NCBI GenBank assembly: GCA_902496455.1
Contig: CABVAY010000003.1
Span: 1-64,000, forward strand
From: an uncultured Collinsella sp.
Lineage (GTDB): Bacteria; Actinomycetota; Coriobacteriia; Coriobacteriales; Coriobacteriaceae
Length of the DNA stretch: 64,000 bases
Reading direction: 5' to 3'
Below, one piece after another: positions 17,011-25,853 of the stretch. How positions within the stretch are numbered: position 1 is the stretch's first letter; every line of letters begins with the position of its first letter. The translations under genes and the position numbers were made by a program. Below the pieces are notes generated by a model. It was not told where the DNA came from. It saw only the letters and a program-made list of their open reading frames with translations, and did not search any database.

Positions 17011-18594
17011 TTACAGCTCGTAGAGCGTGGTGAACTTGTCCTGCAGGTAGCTGCAGTAGTAGCGGGCATCGAACGCCATGCCGCATGCGCCCTTGATGAG
17101 TTCCGGTGCGTCCTTGGCGCGGCCCCACTGCCAAATGTGCTCGCCCAGCCAGGCACGGACGGGCGCCAGGTCGCCGCTCGCACAGGCGCCGTTAAGGTCG
17201 ACACCGTCGCGGCACATGGCCGGCACAAACATGGCATCGTAGGCACTGCCCAGCGCATACGTGGGGAAGTAGCCAAACGAGCCGCCGCTCCAGTGCGTAT
17301 CCTGCAGGCAGCCGTGCGTGTCGTCGGGAACGGGAATGCCCAGGTACTCGTCCATAAAGCGATTCCAAAGCGCGGGGATATCCTTGGCCATGGCCTCGCC
17401 GGCAAACAGCATGCGCTCGATCTCGTAGCGCACCATAACGTGCAGCGGATAGGTGAGCTCATCGGCCTCGGTGCGGATCAACGACGGCTGCGCGATGTTC
17501 ACGGCGCGGTAGAGCGTGTCCTCGTCGACGTCGCCGTAGACCTCGGGTGCGTGGCGGCGCAGCACCTCGAGCAACGGTCCCATAAAGGCGCGGCTGCGAC
17601 CCACGGTGTTCTCGAAAAAGCGGCTCTGGCTCTCGTGGATGCCCATGGAGGTGCCACCCTCAAGACAGGTGCGCGCATAGGCAGGATTGACGCCCAGCTC
17701 GTACATGGCGTGTCCCGCCTCGTGGATGATGCTGTAGACGTTGGAGATGCAATCGTCCTCGTAGATGTGTGTCGCGATGCGCGCGTCACCCACGGCAAAG
17801 CCCTCGCTAAACGGGTGCTCGGTAAAGGCAAGCGTGGTGTCGTCCAGGTTCAGGCCGACAAGCTTCATAAGGTCGAAGCTCATGGCGCGCTGGGCGGCCT
17901 CGGGCACGCGGGCGTGCAAAAAGTCGGCATCGGGCTGCTGGCTGCGCTCGCCGATGGCGTGCACGAGCGGCACGACCGTCGCCTTGACCTCATCGCAAAA
18001 CGCATCGAAGCTCTTGGCGGAAAGGCCGCGCTCGTACTGGTCGAGCCAAACATCGTATGGGTCGCGCTTGGGGTCCATAAGTTCGGCCTGATGCTTAAGT
18101 TGGGCGACGATCCTATCCACATAGGGCTCAAAGCTCGCCCAGTCATTAGCCGTCTTGGCCTTGTGCCACACGGCATCGGCCTCGCAGGTGAGCCTGGTCC
18201 AGGCCTCGGCCTCCTCGGTGGGGATGACGCTTGCCTCGCGCTGGTCGCGACCGAGCACACGGATCTCGTCGAGCAGCTGCGGGTCGTCAATTTTGCCGCC
18301 GGCGACGGTCTCGCGCGCTAACGAGCGTACGAGCTCAACGGATTTCTCGCTGGTCAGCAGCTTGTGATGCTCACCGGCAAGCGTGCCCATGGCGTCGGCA
18401 CGGGCGGCAGCACCATTGGCAGGGGCAATCGTCGCGCCGTCGAACTCGGCAATCTTGAGCAGGTACTCACGAGTCCACAGCTTGCCCTCGAGTTTGCGGA
18501 ACTTTTTGACGGCCTTGTCGACTTTAGCGGCCTTGACGCCCTTGGCGGCCTTTGCCACGGCGGCCTTGGCCTTCTTATCGAGTTTCTTTCCCAT
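17011..18594 (-). CDS. M32-family metallocarboxypeptidase (Taq carboxypeptidase type)
   Basis: The 527-residue cytosolic zinc peptidase removes C-terminal residues from peptides. The zinc site is H291-E-A-G-H295 (SIIHEAGHAMYELG), with the third ligand in GIHESQSRFFEN (Glu321) in the order usual for M32. Residues 1-38 are an unusual Lys/Ala-rich extension (KKLDKKAKAAVAKAAKG and similar) before the normal M32 start. It could be a nucleic-acid or ribosome contact, or simple low complexity. AAGGAT lies about 8 nt before ATG 18594, so the extension belongs to the gene. A terminator follows the stop. Confidence 0.9.
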   Translation of the reverse strand: MGKKLDKKAKAAVAKAAKGVKAAKVDKAVKKFRKLEGKLWTREYLLKIAEFDGATIAPANGAAARADAMGTLAGEHHKLLTSEKSVELVRSLARETVAGGKIDDPQLLDEIRVLGRDQREASVIPTEEAEAWTRLTCEADAVWHKAKTANDWASFEPYVDRIVAQLKHQAELMDPKRDPYDVWLDQYERGLSAKSFDAFCDEVKATVVPLVHAIGERSQQPDADFLHARVPEAAQRAMSFDLMKLVGLNLDDTTLAFTEHPFSEGFAVGDARIATHIYEDDCISNVYSIIHEAGHAMYELGVNPAYARTCLEGGTSMGIHESQSRFFENTVGRSRAFMGPLLEVLRRHAPEVYGDVDEDTLYRAVNIAQPSLIRTEADELTYPLHVMVRYEIERMLFAGEAMAKDIPALWNRFMDEYLGIPVPDDTHGCLQDTHWSGGSFGYFPTYALGSAYDAMFVPAMCRDGVDLNGACASGDLAPVRAWLGEHIWQWGRAKDAPELIKGACGMAFDARYYCSYLQDKFTTLYEL

Positions 18595-18732
18595 ACCGTA
18601 TCCTTAATCTCGCAGGCCGAACACCGCAGGCGGATGCACGGCCACTTTTCACAGCTACTTGCCTTGTACCCAGCGCGAACAAAACGGAACGCGGCGATGC
18701 GCTCGCGAAATGTGTTATCCTATAGCCCAATG

Positions 18733-18966
18733 CGTTGACGGAGAGGGTTTTGCCCGCCGCGTCGCCGGCAAGAGAGGGAAGGTCATGGGCTGCAAGCCTT
18801 CCTGCGGTGGCAAGGGCCAAGCGTTCACTCCCGAGCAGCGACCTCAACGGGCACGCGGCCAGTGGCAGCAAAGCCTCAGTAGGGAAGCCGTGAGCCTCGC
18901 GACAAGAGGCGCAGAGTGGGCGCGGCGGGCCAGACATCCGCCGGGTCAAACAAGGTGGTACCGCGG
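18733..18966 (+). promoter_or_regulatory. T-box riboswitch upstream of pheS (Phe-responsive)
   Basis: The leader carries the invariant T-box element AGGTGGTACCGCGG at 18953-18966. It is preceded by a long structured stem I/II region and followed by a terminator. UUC at 18824-18826, followed by A, is a plausible Phe specifier codon. Uncharged tRNA-Phe pairing with the T-box would prevent termination and allow pheS expression. The start at about 18733 is taken from a TATCCT -10-like box at 18716; the exact 5' end is uncertain. Confidence 0.88.
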
Positions 18967-18971
18967 AATTT

Positions 18972-19014
18972 AACCGTCCTTGGGCAATGCACATGCCCGA
19001 GGGCGGTTTTTTGT
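18972..19014 (+). terminator. T-box-controlled terminator of the pheS leader
   Basis: AACCGTCC pairs imperfectly with GGGCGGTT around an inner GGGCA/TGCCC stem, followed by TTTTTT. Overlap of its 5' arm region with the T-box antiterminator is the usual switching design. Confidence 0.85.
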
Positions 19015-19097
19015 TACCGAACCGGGCCGCGCATCCGCAGCATCGGGCGGCGTCAGCCGTCCCGGGGTGCGGATGCGCGAGAGACGAAAGGGAAGAC

Positions 19098-20174
19098 ATG
19101 AGTCTGATTGATGATCTGGTCAAACTCGAGGAAGAGGCCAAGGAGCTCGTCACTAGCGCCGACGACGCCGCAAAGCTCGAGGCCGCGCGCGTTGAGCTGC
19201 TCGGCCGCAAGGGCCGCATCACCGGCCTGATGCGCATGATGGGCAAGCTCGCCCCCGAGGACCGTCCCGTGATGGGCAAGCGCGCCAACGAGATGCGCCA
19301 GCTGATCGAGGGCATGCTCGACGAGCGCACCACCGAGATGAAGGCCGCCGCCCTCAAGCATGCACTCGAGCACGAGGCCGTCGACATCACGCTGCCGGGC
19401 ATCCGTCCGCAGATCGGTCACCAGCACCTGATCAAGCAGATCATCGAGGAGGCCGAGGATATCTTCTGCGGTATCGGCTACACCGTCGAGTCCGGCCCCA
19501 TGGTCGATACCTCCTACTACAACTTCACCGCGCTCAACGCGCCCATGGATCACCCGAGCCGCTCGGCTCGCGACACGTTCTATGTGGTCGACAACAACCC
19601 CGGCAGCGTCGCGCATCCCGAGGCCCACGCTCACGGCGAGTCCGACGTACTGCTGCGCACCCAGACCTCGGGCGTGCAGATCCACACCATGGAGTCGCAG
19701 AAGCCGCCCATCTACATGATCTGCCCGGGCACCGTCTACCGTCCCGACACGGCCGACGCCTGCCACCTGCCGCAGTTCAACCAGATTGAGGGCCTGGTCG
19801 TCGACGAGGGCATCACCTTTGGCGATCTTAAGGGCACGCTCGACTACTTTGTTAAGTGCATGTTTGGCGAGGACCGCAAGACGCGCTACCGCCCGCATTT
19901 CTTCCCCTTCACCGAGCCTTCTTGCGAGGTGGACGTGAGCTGCCACGTCTGCGGCGGCAAGGGCTGCAACTTCTGCAAGCACAGCGGCTGGATCGAGATC
20001 TTGGGCTGCGGCATGGTCGACCCCAACGTCCTGATCAACTGCGGCATCGACCCCGAGAAGTACACCGGCTTCGCCTTTGGTATTGGCGCCGAGCGCGTCG
20101 CGGCACTGCGCTACGACCTGCCCGACCTTAGAACGCTCATGACTGGCGATATGCGCTTCTTGAATCAGTTCTAG
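19098..20174 (+). CDS. pheS: Phenylalanine-tRNA ligase alpha subunit
   Basis: The 358-residue class II synthetase subunit charges tRNA-Phe as part of the alpha2-beta2 enzyme. Residues 1-90 form the coiled-coil N-terminal domain. The catalytic core shows motif 2 (FRPHFFPFTEPS-like, here YRPHFFPFTEPSCEVD) and motif 3 (GFAFGIGAERVAAL). ATG 19098 fits the family start, with GAAAGGGAAG upstream; the open frame before it lies in the T-box terminator. pheT follows after 184 bp, a wider gap than usual, containing a hairpin-rich sequence. Confidence 0.96.
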   Translation: MSLIDDLVKLEEEAKELVTSADDAAKLEAARVELLGRKGRITGLMRMMGKLAPEDRPVMGKRANEMRQLIEGMLDERTTEMKAAALKHALEHEAVDITLPGIRPQIGHQHLIKQIIEEAEDIFCGIGYTVESGPMVDTSYYNFTALNAPMDHPSRSARDTFYVVDNNPGSVAHPEAHAHGESDVLLRTQTSGVQIHTMESQKPPIYMICPGTVYRPDTADACHLPQFNQIEGLVVDEGITFGDLKGTLDYFVKCMFGEDRKTRYRPHFFPFTEPSCEVDVSCHVCGGKGCNFCKHSGWIEILGCGMVDPNVLINCGIDPEKYTGFAFGIGAERVAALRYDLPDLRTLMTGDMRFLNQF

Positions 20175-20179
20175 GCTGC

Positions 20180-20275
20180 GGCTTGCCCAAGCACGGCACC
20201 TCGGCGCTCATTCGTCGCTTGCGTACCAAAGTACGCGGCGCTCCTCTTTCGGGCCGATCTGCCGCACTTGGACAA
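20180..20275. repeat. Hairpin-rich intergenic sequence between pheS and pheT
   Basis: CCCAAGCACGGCA near 20187 pairs imperfectly with TGCCGCACTTGG near 20260. An inner stem GCGTAC-caaa-GTACGC lies at 20221-20236. No T-run follows, so it is not a simple terminator. It ends in TTGGACAACC, resembling the tail (TTCGGACAACC) of the long hairpin at 31514-31604. This suggests a dispersed repeat class. Confidence 0.45.
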
Positions 20276-20358
20276 CCCTCGCTTTGTAAGGAATGTTCAC
20301 AAAGTTGAAGTTTCCACCTGCATCTCTTCGCAGGCTTTCAGTATGAAAGGAGAGCTAG

Positions 20359-22812
20359 ATGCGTGTTTCTTACGACTGGCTCAAGACCATGATCGATATT
20401 CCGGAGGATCCCAAGACCCTTTCGGACGAATATATCCGTACCGGCACCGAGGTCGAGGCGATCGACACCGTGGGCGAGTCCTTCGACCACGTGGTGACCG
20501 CCAAGGTGCTCACCAAGACCCCGCACCCCGATAGCGACCACATGTATGTGTGCTCGGTCGATGTGGGCGACAAGAACCTCGACGCCGACGGCAATCCCGC
20601 CCCGCTGCAGATTGTTTGCGGCGCGCAGAACTTTGAGGCCGGCGACCACATCGTCACGGCCATGATCGGCGCTGTCCTGCCCGGCGACGTCAAGATCAAG
20701 AAGAGCAAGCTTCGCGGCGTCGTGTCCATGGGCATGAACTGCTCCGCGCGCGAGCTCGGTCTGGGCGGTGACCACTCCGGCATCATGATTCTGCCCGAGG
20801 ATACGCCCTGTGGCATGCCGTTTGCCGAGTATGTGGGCTCGAGCGACACCGTGCTCGACTGCGAGATTACGCCCAACCGCCCCGACTGCCTGTCCATGAT
20901 CGGCATGGCCCGCGAGACCGGTGCCATCTTCGACCGCGATTTCCACGTTGAGCTGCCCGCCATCAAGGCCGAGACCGGCCGCGCGACCGACGACGAGCTT
21001 TCCGTCGAGATTGCCGACGAGGGCCTGTGCGACCGCTACGTTGCCCGCATCGTGCGCAACGTGAAGGTCGGCCCGTCGCCCGACTGGATGGTCAAGCGCC
21101 TTAACGCCCTGGGCGTGCGCCCGCACAACAACATCGTCGACATCACCAACTATGTGATGATGCTCACTGGTCAGCCGCTGCACGCCTTTGACCTCGACAC
21201 CTTTGCCGAGCGCGATGGCAGGCGCCGCGTGGTCGTTCGCGCCGCCCAGCAGGACGAGAAGTTCACGACGCTCGACGGCGAGGAGCGTACGCTCGACGCC
21301 GGCATGGGTCTCATCACCGACGGCGAGCGTCCTGTGGCGCTGGCCGGCGTTATGGGTGGCATGGATTCCGAGATTGAGGACGACACCGTCGACGTGATGG
21401 TCGAGAGCGCCTGCTTCAACGCCGGCCGCACCTCGCACACCAGCCGTGACCTGTCGCTGATCTCTGACGCCTCCATTCGCTTTGAGCGCCAGGTCGACGA
21501 GACCGGCTGCGTGGACGTCGCCAATGTGACGTGCGCGCTCATCGAGGAGATAGCCGGCGGCGAGGTCGCCCCCGGCTATGTGGACGTGTTCCCCGCGCCC
21601 AAGACCATCGACAGCATTAAGCTGCGTTTGGCCCGCGTACGCGCCATCTGCGGTGCCGGCATCGAGCCCGACTTTATCGAGCGCTCGCTCACCCGCCTGG
21701 GCTGCACCGTCGAGCGCGACGGCGAGGACTTTATGGTCACGCCGCCGAGCTTCCGTCCCGACCTGCCGCGCGAGATCGACCTGATCGAGGAGGTCCTGCG
21801 CCTGTGGGGCATGGGCCGCGTGACGGCGACCATCCCGGCTGCCAAGAACCATATCGGCGGCCTGACCCGCGAGCAGAAGCTTACCCGCAAGGTTGGCGAG
21901 ATCCTGCGCGCCTGCGGCCTCAACGAGACCACGACCTTTGGCTTCGCCGCCCCGGGCGACCTGGAGAAGATCGGCATGTCCACCGAAGGTCGCGGCTGCC
22001 CCGTGGTGCTCATGAATCCGTTGGTCGCCGAGCAGACCGAGATGCGCCGCTCGTTGCTGCCGGGTCTGCTGCAGTCTGTGGCCTACAACGAGGCCCACGG
22101 CACGCCCAACGTGCATCTGTACGAGGTCGGCAGCCTGTTCCACGGTCGCGAGAACGCCAGCCTGCCCAAGGAGACCAAGTCCGTGGCGGGCGTGCTGTCG
22201 GGCCAGTGGAGCGAGCAGTCCTGGAGCACGAAGTACCGTAAGCTGCGCTTCTTCTTTGGCAAGGGCATCGTTGAGGAGCTGCTTGCCCAGCTGCGCATCG
22301 AGAAGGTTCGCTTCCGTCCCGTCGAGGGCGAGAGCTATGCCTTCCTGCAGCCGGGTCGTGCTGCCGAGGTGCTCTCGGGCGGTACCGTGCTGGGCTGGGT
22401 TGGCGAGATCCACCCCGAGGCGCGCGAGGCTATGGGCATTGACGAGGTCGTCGTTGCCTTTGAGCTCGACCTGGACAAGCTGATCAAGGGCGCCCGCAAC
22501 CAGGAGAACTACCGTGAGTTCTCGCAGTACCCGGCCGTTGAACACGACCTTGCTATCGTGGTCGACAACACTGTGACCTGCGAGGATCTTGAGCGTCGCA
22601 TTACGAGTGCCGGCGGCAAGCTGCTCGAGGGCGTGCGTCTGTTCGACGTCTACCGCGATCCCATCCGTATCGGTGCGGGCAAGAAGTCCATGGCCTTTGC
22701 GCTTACGTATCGCTCCGACGACCACACGCTCACCAGCGAAGAGGTCGAAAAAGCGCACCAGAAGATCGTCACCAAGGTGTGCAAGGGCGTAAACGGCGAG
22801 GTCCGCGGCTAG
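20359..22812 (+). CDS. pheT: Phenylalanine-tRNA ligase beta subunit
   Basis: The 817-residue partner of PheS shows the full bacterial domain order. This is an N-terminal region plus EMAP-type tRNA-binding fold (about residues 40-150), B3/B4 editing domain (about 210-400), B5 (about 405-475; FRPDLPREIDLIEE at its end), the catalytic-like core, and the C-terminal ferredoxin-fold anticodon-binding domain (about 720-817; YPAVEHDLAIVVD). AAAGGAGAG lies just before ATG 20359. Expression is probably under the same T-box as pheS. Confidence 0.96.
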   Translation: MRVSYDWLKTMIDIPEDPKTLSDEYIRTGTEVEAIDTVGESFDHVVTAKVLTKTPHPDSDHMYVCSVDVGDKNLDADGNPAPLQIVCGAQNFEAGDHIVTAMIGAVLPGDVKIKKSKLRGVVSMGMNCSARELGLGGDHSGIMILPEDTPCGMPFAEYVGSSDTVLDCEITPNRPDCLSMIGMARETGAIFDRDFHVELPAIKAETGRATDDELSVEIADEGLCDRYVARIVRNVKVGPSPDWMVKRLNALGVRPHNNIVDITNYVMMLTGQPLHAFDLDTFAERDGRRRVVVRAAQQDEKFTTLDGEERTLDAGMGLITDGERPVALAGVMGGMDSEIEDDTVDVMVESACFNAGRTSHTSRDLSLISDASIRFERQVDETGCVDVANVTCALIEEIAGGEVAPGYVDVFPAPKTIDSIKLRLARVRAICGAGIEPDFIERSLTRLGCTVERDGEDFMVTPPSFRPDLPREIDLIEEVLRLWGMGRVTATIPAAKNHIGGLTREQKLTRKVGEILRACGLNETTTFGFAAPGDLEKIGMSTEGRGCPVVLMNPLVAEQTEMRRSLLPGLLQSVAYNEAHGTPNVHLYEVGSLFHGRENASLPKETKSVAGVLSGQWSEQSWSTKYRKLRFFFGKGIVEELLAQLRIEKVRFRPVEGESYAFLQPGRAAEVLSGGTVLGWVGEIHPEAREAMGIDEVVVAFELDLDKLIKGARNQENYREFSQYPAVEHDLAIVVDNTVTCEDLERRITSAGGKLLEGVRLFDVYRDPIRIGAGKKSMAFALTYRSDDHTLTSEEVEKAHQKIVTKVCKGVNGEVRG

Positions 22813-22920
22813 GTCCTGCGCTGGGGTATGGGTCAGCGGTGGCTGCTGCCGAGTCCTACGTGACTGCTATGCCCGGTATAAGGCACCGTTGAGCCTGCAT
22901 ATATGACACGCGCATTACAT

Positions 22921-22956
22921 AACGGCGTGCTGCTTTGTCGGCAGTGCGCCGTTTTG
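22921..22956 (+). terminator. Terminator after pheT
   Basis: AACGGCGTGCTGC pairs with GCAGTGCGCCGTT (one mismatch) around a 7-nt loop, followed by TTTG. The 3' arm overlaps the spacer of the downstream promoter. Confidence 0.7.
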
Positions 22957-22963
22957 CTATGAT
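22935..22963 (+). promoter_or_regulatory. Promoter of the cbiM-cbiQ-cbiO operon
   Basis: TTGTCG (22935-22940), a 17-bp spacer and TATGAT (22958-22963) match a housekeeping promoter. The NikR-like dyad begins 10 bp after the -10. Confidence 0.6.
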
Positions 22964-22973
22964 AGCCCGCGTC

Positions 22974-23001
22974 GTGTTACGAATCTGACATTACGTAACA
23001 C
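22974..23001. promoter_or_regulatory. NikR-like operator
   Basis: GTGTTACG (22974-22981) and CGTAACAC (22994-23001) form a perfect dyad of 28 bp in total. The outer hexamers GTGTTA-N16-TAACAC have the same geometry as the E. coli NikR site GTATGA-N16-TCATAC. It covers the expected transcription start, where a bound repressor would block expression. Metal-responsive control by a NikR homologue is inferred. Confidence 0.6.
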
Positions 23002-23058
23002 TGGAAAGGTGATTCAAACGGCGTTGCAATTCCGTGCGCCGATAACCGGGAGGCGTGC

Positions 23059-24144
23059 ATGCACATTCCAGATAATTATCTGTCCCCGCAGACCGATGCC
23101 GTCATGGCAGTGGCGATGGTGCCCGTTTGGGTTCACTGCATCAAGAAAGTGCGCGCCACGCTCGATCGCGAGCACATGGCTTTCCTGGGCATCTGCGCCG
23201 CGTTCTCCTTCCTGCTTATGATGTTCAATGTGCCGCTGCCCGGCGGCACCACAGGTCACGCCGTCGGCGGCGCGCTCATTGCGCTGCTGCTAGGCCCCGA
23301 GGCCGCGGCTATCGCTGTCTCGGTTGCGCTGGCGCTGCAGGCGCTGCTGTTTGGCGACGGCGGCGTTCTGTCGTTTGGCGCCAACTGCTTTAACATGGCC
23401 TTTGTGCTGCCGTTTGTCGCTGCTATCGTGTTCCGTGCGCTCAACAGCCGTCTGCACGACAAGAGCTGGGGCACCTCGGTTTCTGCCATCGTGAGCGGTT
23501 GGGTCGGCCTGTGCCTGGCGGCCCTGTGCGCGGCAATCGAGTTTGGTATTCAGCCGATGCTCTTTACCAACGCTTCGGGCGCGCCGCTGTACTGCCCCTT
23601 CCCGCTGTCCGTGGCTATTCCGGCCATGTTGATCCCGCATATGCTGGTTGCCGGCGTGATCGAGGGCGTGGCGACGGCCGCCATCTACGGTTTCATCAAG
23701 AAGACGGCGCCGAGCGTTATCGTCGGGCCCGAGGCCGTCGATGGCCAGCTTACTGCCGAGGGCGCTGCTGCCGAGAAGACCTCGCTGGTCCCCACGCTCA
23801 TCTTGGTTGCCGTGCTTGTCGTGGCTACGCCGCTCGGCTTGCTTGCCACAGGTGACGCATGGGGCGAGTGGGACGCCGAGGGCGCCGCGACCGCCGTTCA
23901 GGAGGCTGGTGACGACAGTCTGCAGGCTTCGGTCGGCCTTGATACCCCGACCTTTGCCGACGCTCTGCCTACGGGTGATTACCTGCAGGCCTATTCCGAG
24001 GAGCAGGGTCTTGGCTTTGCCGGTCAGGCTGCCATGTATATCCTGTCCGGCGTGATTGGCGTGGCGGTGCTCACCATCGCATTCCGTCTGATCTCGCTGA
24101 CGGTTAAGGAAAGCGGTGCTCATGGCAATAGCCGAGCTGCCTAG
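23059..24144 (+). CDS. cbiM: ECF-type cobalt/nickel transporter substrate component CbiM/NikM with fused CbiN-like part
   Basis: The 361-residue membrane protein starts with MHIPDNYLSP, the conserved metal-binding N-terminus (Met1, His2) of the CbiM/NikM family. About seven helices follow (residues 1-210). The extra C-terminal part (about residues 250-350) has two membrane helices flanking an extracytoplasmic loop, as in CbiN/NikN or PDGLE domains. Cobalt versus nickel cannot be decided from the protein. The NikR-like dyad upstream favours nickel. cbiQ starts 22 bp before its end, so the genes are co-translated. Confidence 0.88.
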   Translation: MHIPDNYLSPQTDAVMAVAMVPVWVHCIKKVRATLDREHMAFLGICAAFSFLLMMFNVPLPGGTTGHAVGGALIALLLGPEAAAIAVSVALALQALLFGDGGVLSFGANCFNMAFVLPFVAAIVFRALNSRLHDKSWGTSVSAIVSGWVGLCLAALCAAIEFGIQPMLFTNASGAPLYCPFPLSVAIPAMLIPHMLVAGVIEGVATAAIYGFIKKTAPSVIVGPEAVDGQLTAEGAAAEKTSLVPTLILVAVLVVATPLGLLATGDAWGEWDAEGAATAVQEAGDDSLQASVGLDTPTFADALPTGDYLQAYSEEQGLGFAGQAAMYILSGVIGVAVLTIAFRLISLTVKESGAHGNSRAA

Positions 24145-24958
24145 CTGGCTTGCGGTCGAGGAGCGATACGAGCCCGTGGGGGCTCGGCATCGTGTGATGC
24201 AAAAGAACGTCCTGCACCTGGCGAGCCTGCTTGAGCGGGTTCGCCTGGGTGGGGGCGCGCACGAGGGCGGGTCGATGGTCGACCGCGCCCTTTCTTGCGT
24301 TTCGGCTCCGGTGCGCCTGGTGGGGATGTTCGTCTGCGTTCTATGCGTGTGTCTGACGCAGAGCCCGCTGTACCTCATGTTGATGGCGGCTATCGCGCTG
24401 GTGCTGGTCGCGGTGCGCCCCGCACGCGGGCTGCGTGCGACCATTGTACCGGCGCTCGGCGCCACGGGGCTTGCGGTGGTCCTGGCATTGCCTGCCCTGC
24501 TGCTGGGCGCGTCTGCCACGGGCGCCATGCTCAAGATTGCGCTCAAGACCTTCATTAATGTGTCGCTGGTGCTGGGCGTTTCGTGGACGCTTACCTGGAG
24601 CCGCATGTCGGCGGCGCTCAAAATGCTGCACCTGCCCGACGAGGTCATCTTTACCTTTGATATGGCACTCAAGCATATCGAGGTGCTGGGACGCACGGCG
24701 CACGATCTGTGCGAATCGGTCATGCTGCGCAGCGTTGGCCGTGCGCCTGAGGGATTTTCGCGTACCGATTCGATCGCGGGTATCATGGGCATGACGTTTA
24801 TCAAGGCGATGGAATGCAGCCGCGCGATGGACGAGGCCATGCTCTGCCGCGGCTTTGCCGATGTGTATCCGGCTCCTGCGCGGAGCGGCTTTGGCTGGCG
24901 CGATGCGGTTTACGCGGTCGTTGTGGTTCTGCTCGCCGTGTTGTGCGCGGTGCTGTAG
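24122..24958 (+). CDS. cbiQ: ECF transporter T component
   Basis: The 278-residue protein is the transmembrane coupling subunit of the metal transporter. It has an amphipathic N-terminal part, four to five membrane helices (from about residue 60), and the cytoplasmic coupling helices. The family motifs are degenerate: MLRSVGRA and MDEAMLCRGF stand for the A-R-G signatures that bind the ATPase. ATG 24122 is preceded by AAGGA at 9 nt; the in-frame GTG 24116 is less likely. It lies between cbiM (overlapping) and cbiO (44 bp downstream). Confidence 0.85.
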   Translation: MAIAELPSWLAVEERYEPVGARHRVMQKNVLHLASLLERVRLGGGAHEGGSMVDRALSCVSAPVRLVGMFVCVLCVCLTQSPLYLMLMAAIALVLVAVRPARGLRATIVPALGATGLAVVLALPALLLGASATGAMLKIALKTFINVSLVLGVSWTLTWSRMSAALKMLHLPDEVIFTFDMALKHIEVLGRTAHDLCESVMLRSVGRAPEGFSRTDSIAGIMGMTFIKAMECSRAMDEAMLCRGFADVYPAPARSGFGWRDAVYAVVVVLLAVLCAVL

Positions 24959-25002
24959 CGCGGGCGGTCGATCCGTTGATGTGAATAGGGAAGGGCGACG
25001 TT

Positions 25003-25773
25003 TTGGCAAACGATACGAATAACGCGATGGGCGCGAGCGGTGCTGCTGGCGCTGAGACCACGCCGCTCATCGAGTTTCGCGACGTGGTGTTTTCCTATGC
25101 GGGCCATACGGTGGTCGACGGTGTTTCGCTGCAGGTGGACCGTGGAGAGCTCGTTGCCCTGCTAGGTCCCAACGGCTGCGGCAAGACGACGATCATGCGC
25201 CTTATTAACGGCCTTGAACTCGCTGACGCAGGGGCATACCTGTTTGACGGGCACGTGATTGATGCGGCGTTTCTAAAGGATTCCGCGGCCGCTCAGCGTT
25301 TTCATCAGCGCGTGGGCTTTGTGTTCCAGAATGCCGATGCGCAGCTCTTTTGCGCCACGGTGGGCGAGGAGATCGCGTTTGGGCCGGCTCAAATGGGACT
25401 GCCGGCAGACGAGCTCGAGCGCCGCGTCCGCGATGCCATGAAGCTGTTCCAGGTTGCCGATCTGGTCGATGCCTCGCCCTATCAGCTTTCGGGCGGGCAA
25501 AAGAAGCGTGTGGCCCTGGCGGCAGTCGTATCGATGAACCCCGATATCCTAGTGCTCGATGAGCCCACCAATGGACTCGACGAGGATTCATGTGACATCG
25601 TGGTCAACTTCTTGCTGGCTTACGTCGCGGCGGGTAAGACGGTCTTGATGAGCACACATCACCAGGATTTGGTGCGACGCCTGGGTGCCCGTGCAATCTA
25701 TATCGATCGATATCACCATGTGGTCGAGGCGCCTTCGCCGTCGTATGGAACCGAAAGCGGTGCTACGGACTAG
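25003..25773 (+). CDS. cbiO: ECF transporter ATPase component
   Basis: The 256-residue ABC ATPase powers the CbiM-CbiQ transporter. Motifs in order: Walker A GPNGCGKTT (about residues 55-63), Q-loop VFQNADAQLF, signature LSGGQKKRVALA, Walker B ILVLDEPT, D-loop NGLDED and H-loop MSTHH. The N-terminal 20 residues are a Gly/Ala-rich extension. The start is a TTG at 25003, with AGGGAAGGG upstream; no ATG lies closer. Third gene of the cbiMQO operon; only one ATPase gene is present, so a homodimer is expected. Confidence 0.9.
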   Translation: MANDTNNAMGASGAAGAETTPLIEFRDVVFSYAGHTVVDGVSLQVDRGELVALLGPNGCGKTTIMRLINGLELADAGAYLFDGHVIDAAFLKDSAAAQRFHQRVGFVFQNADAQLFCATVGEEIAFGPAQMGLPADELERRVRDAMKLFQVADLVDASPYQLSGGQKKRVALAAVVSMNPDILVLDEPTNGLDEDSCDIVVNFLLAYVAAGKTVLMSTHHQDLVRRLGARAIYIDRYHHVVEAPSPSYGTESGATD

Positions 25774-25853
25774 TTGCTGCGTAGAGCATGCGTAGCCGCC
25801 CGCGCGGCATTGCCGTGATGGTATAGTTATCCAGGTTTTTTATGGGGGTGGCT

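Noticed and set aside
20338..22758. Long minus-strand open frame (806 codons) opposite pheT
   Set aside because: It is fully antisense to a well-supported pheT, has low-complexity composition typical of the mirror frame of GC3-rich genes, and has no domain.
22813..23058. Cobalamin riboswitch before cbiM
   Set aside because: No B12-box-like sequence or suitable long structure was seen; a promoter and NikR-like dyad fill the region.
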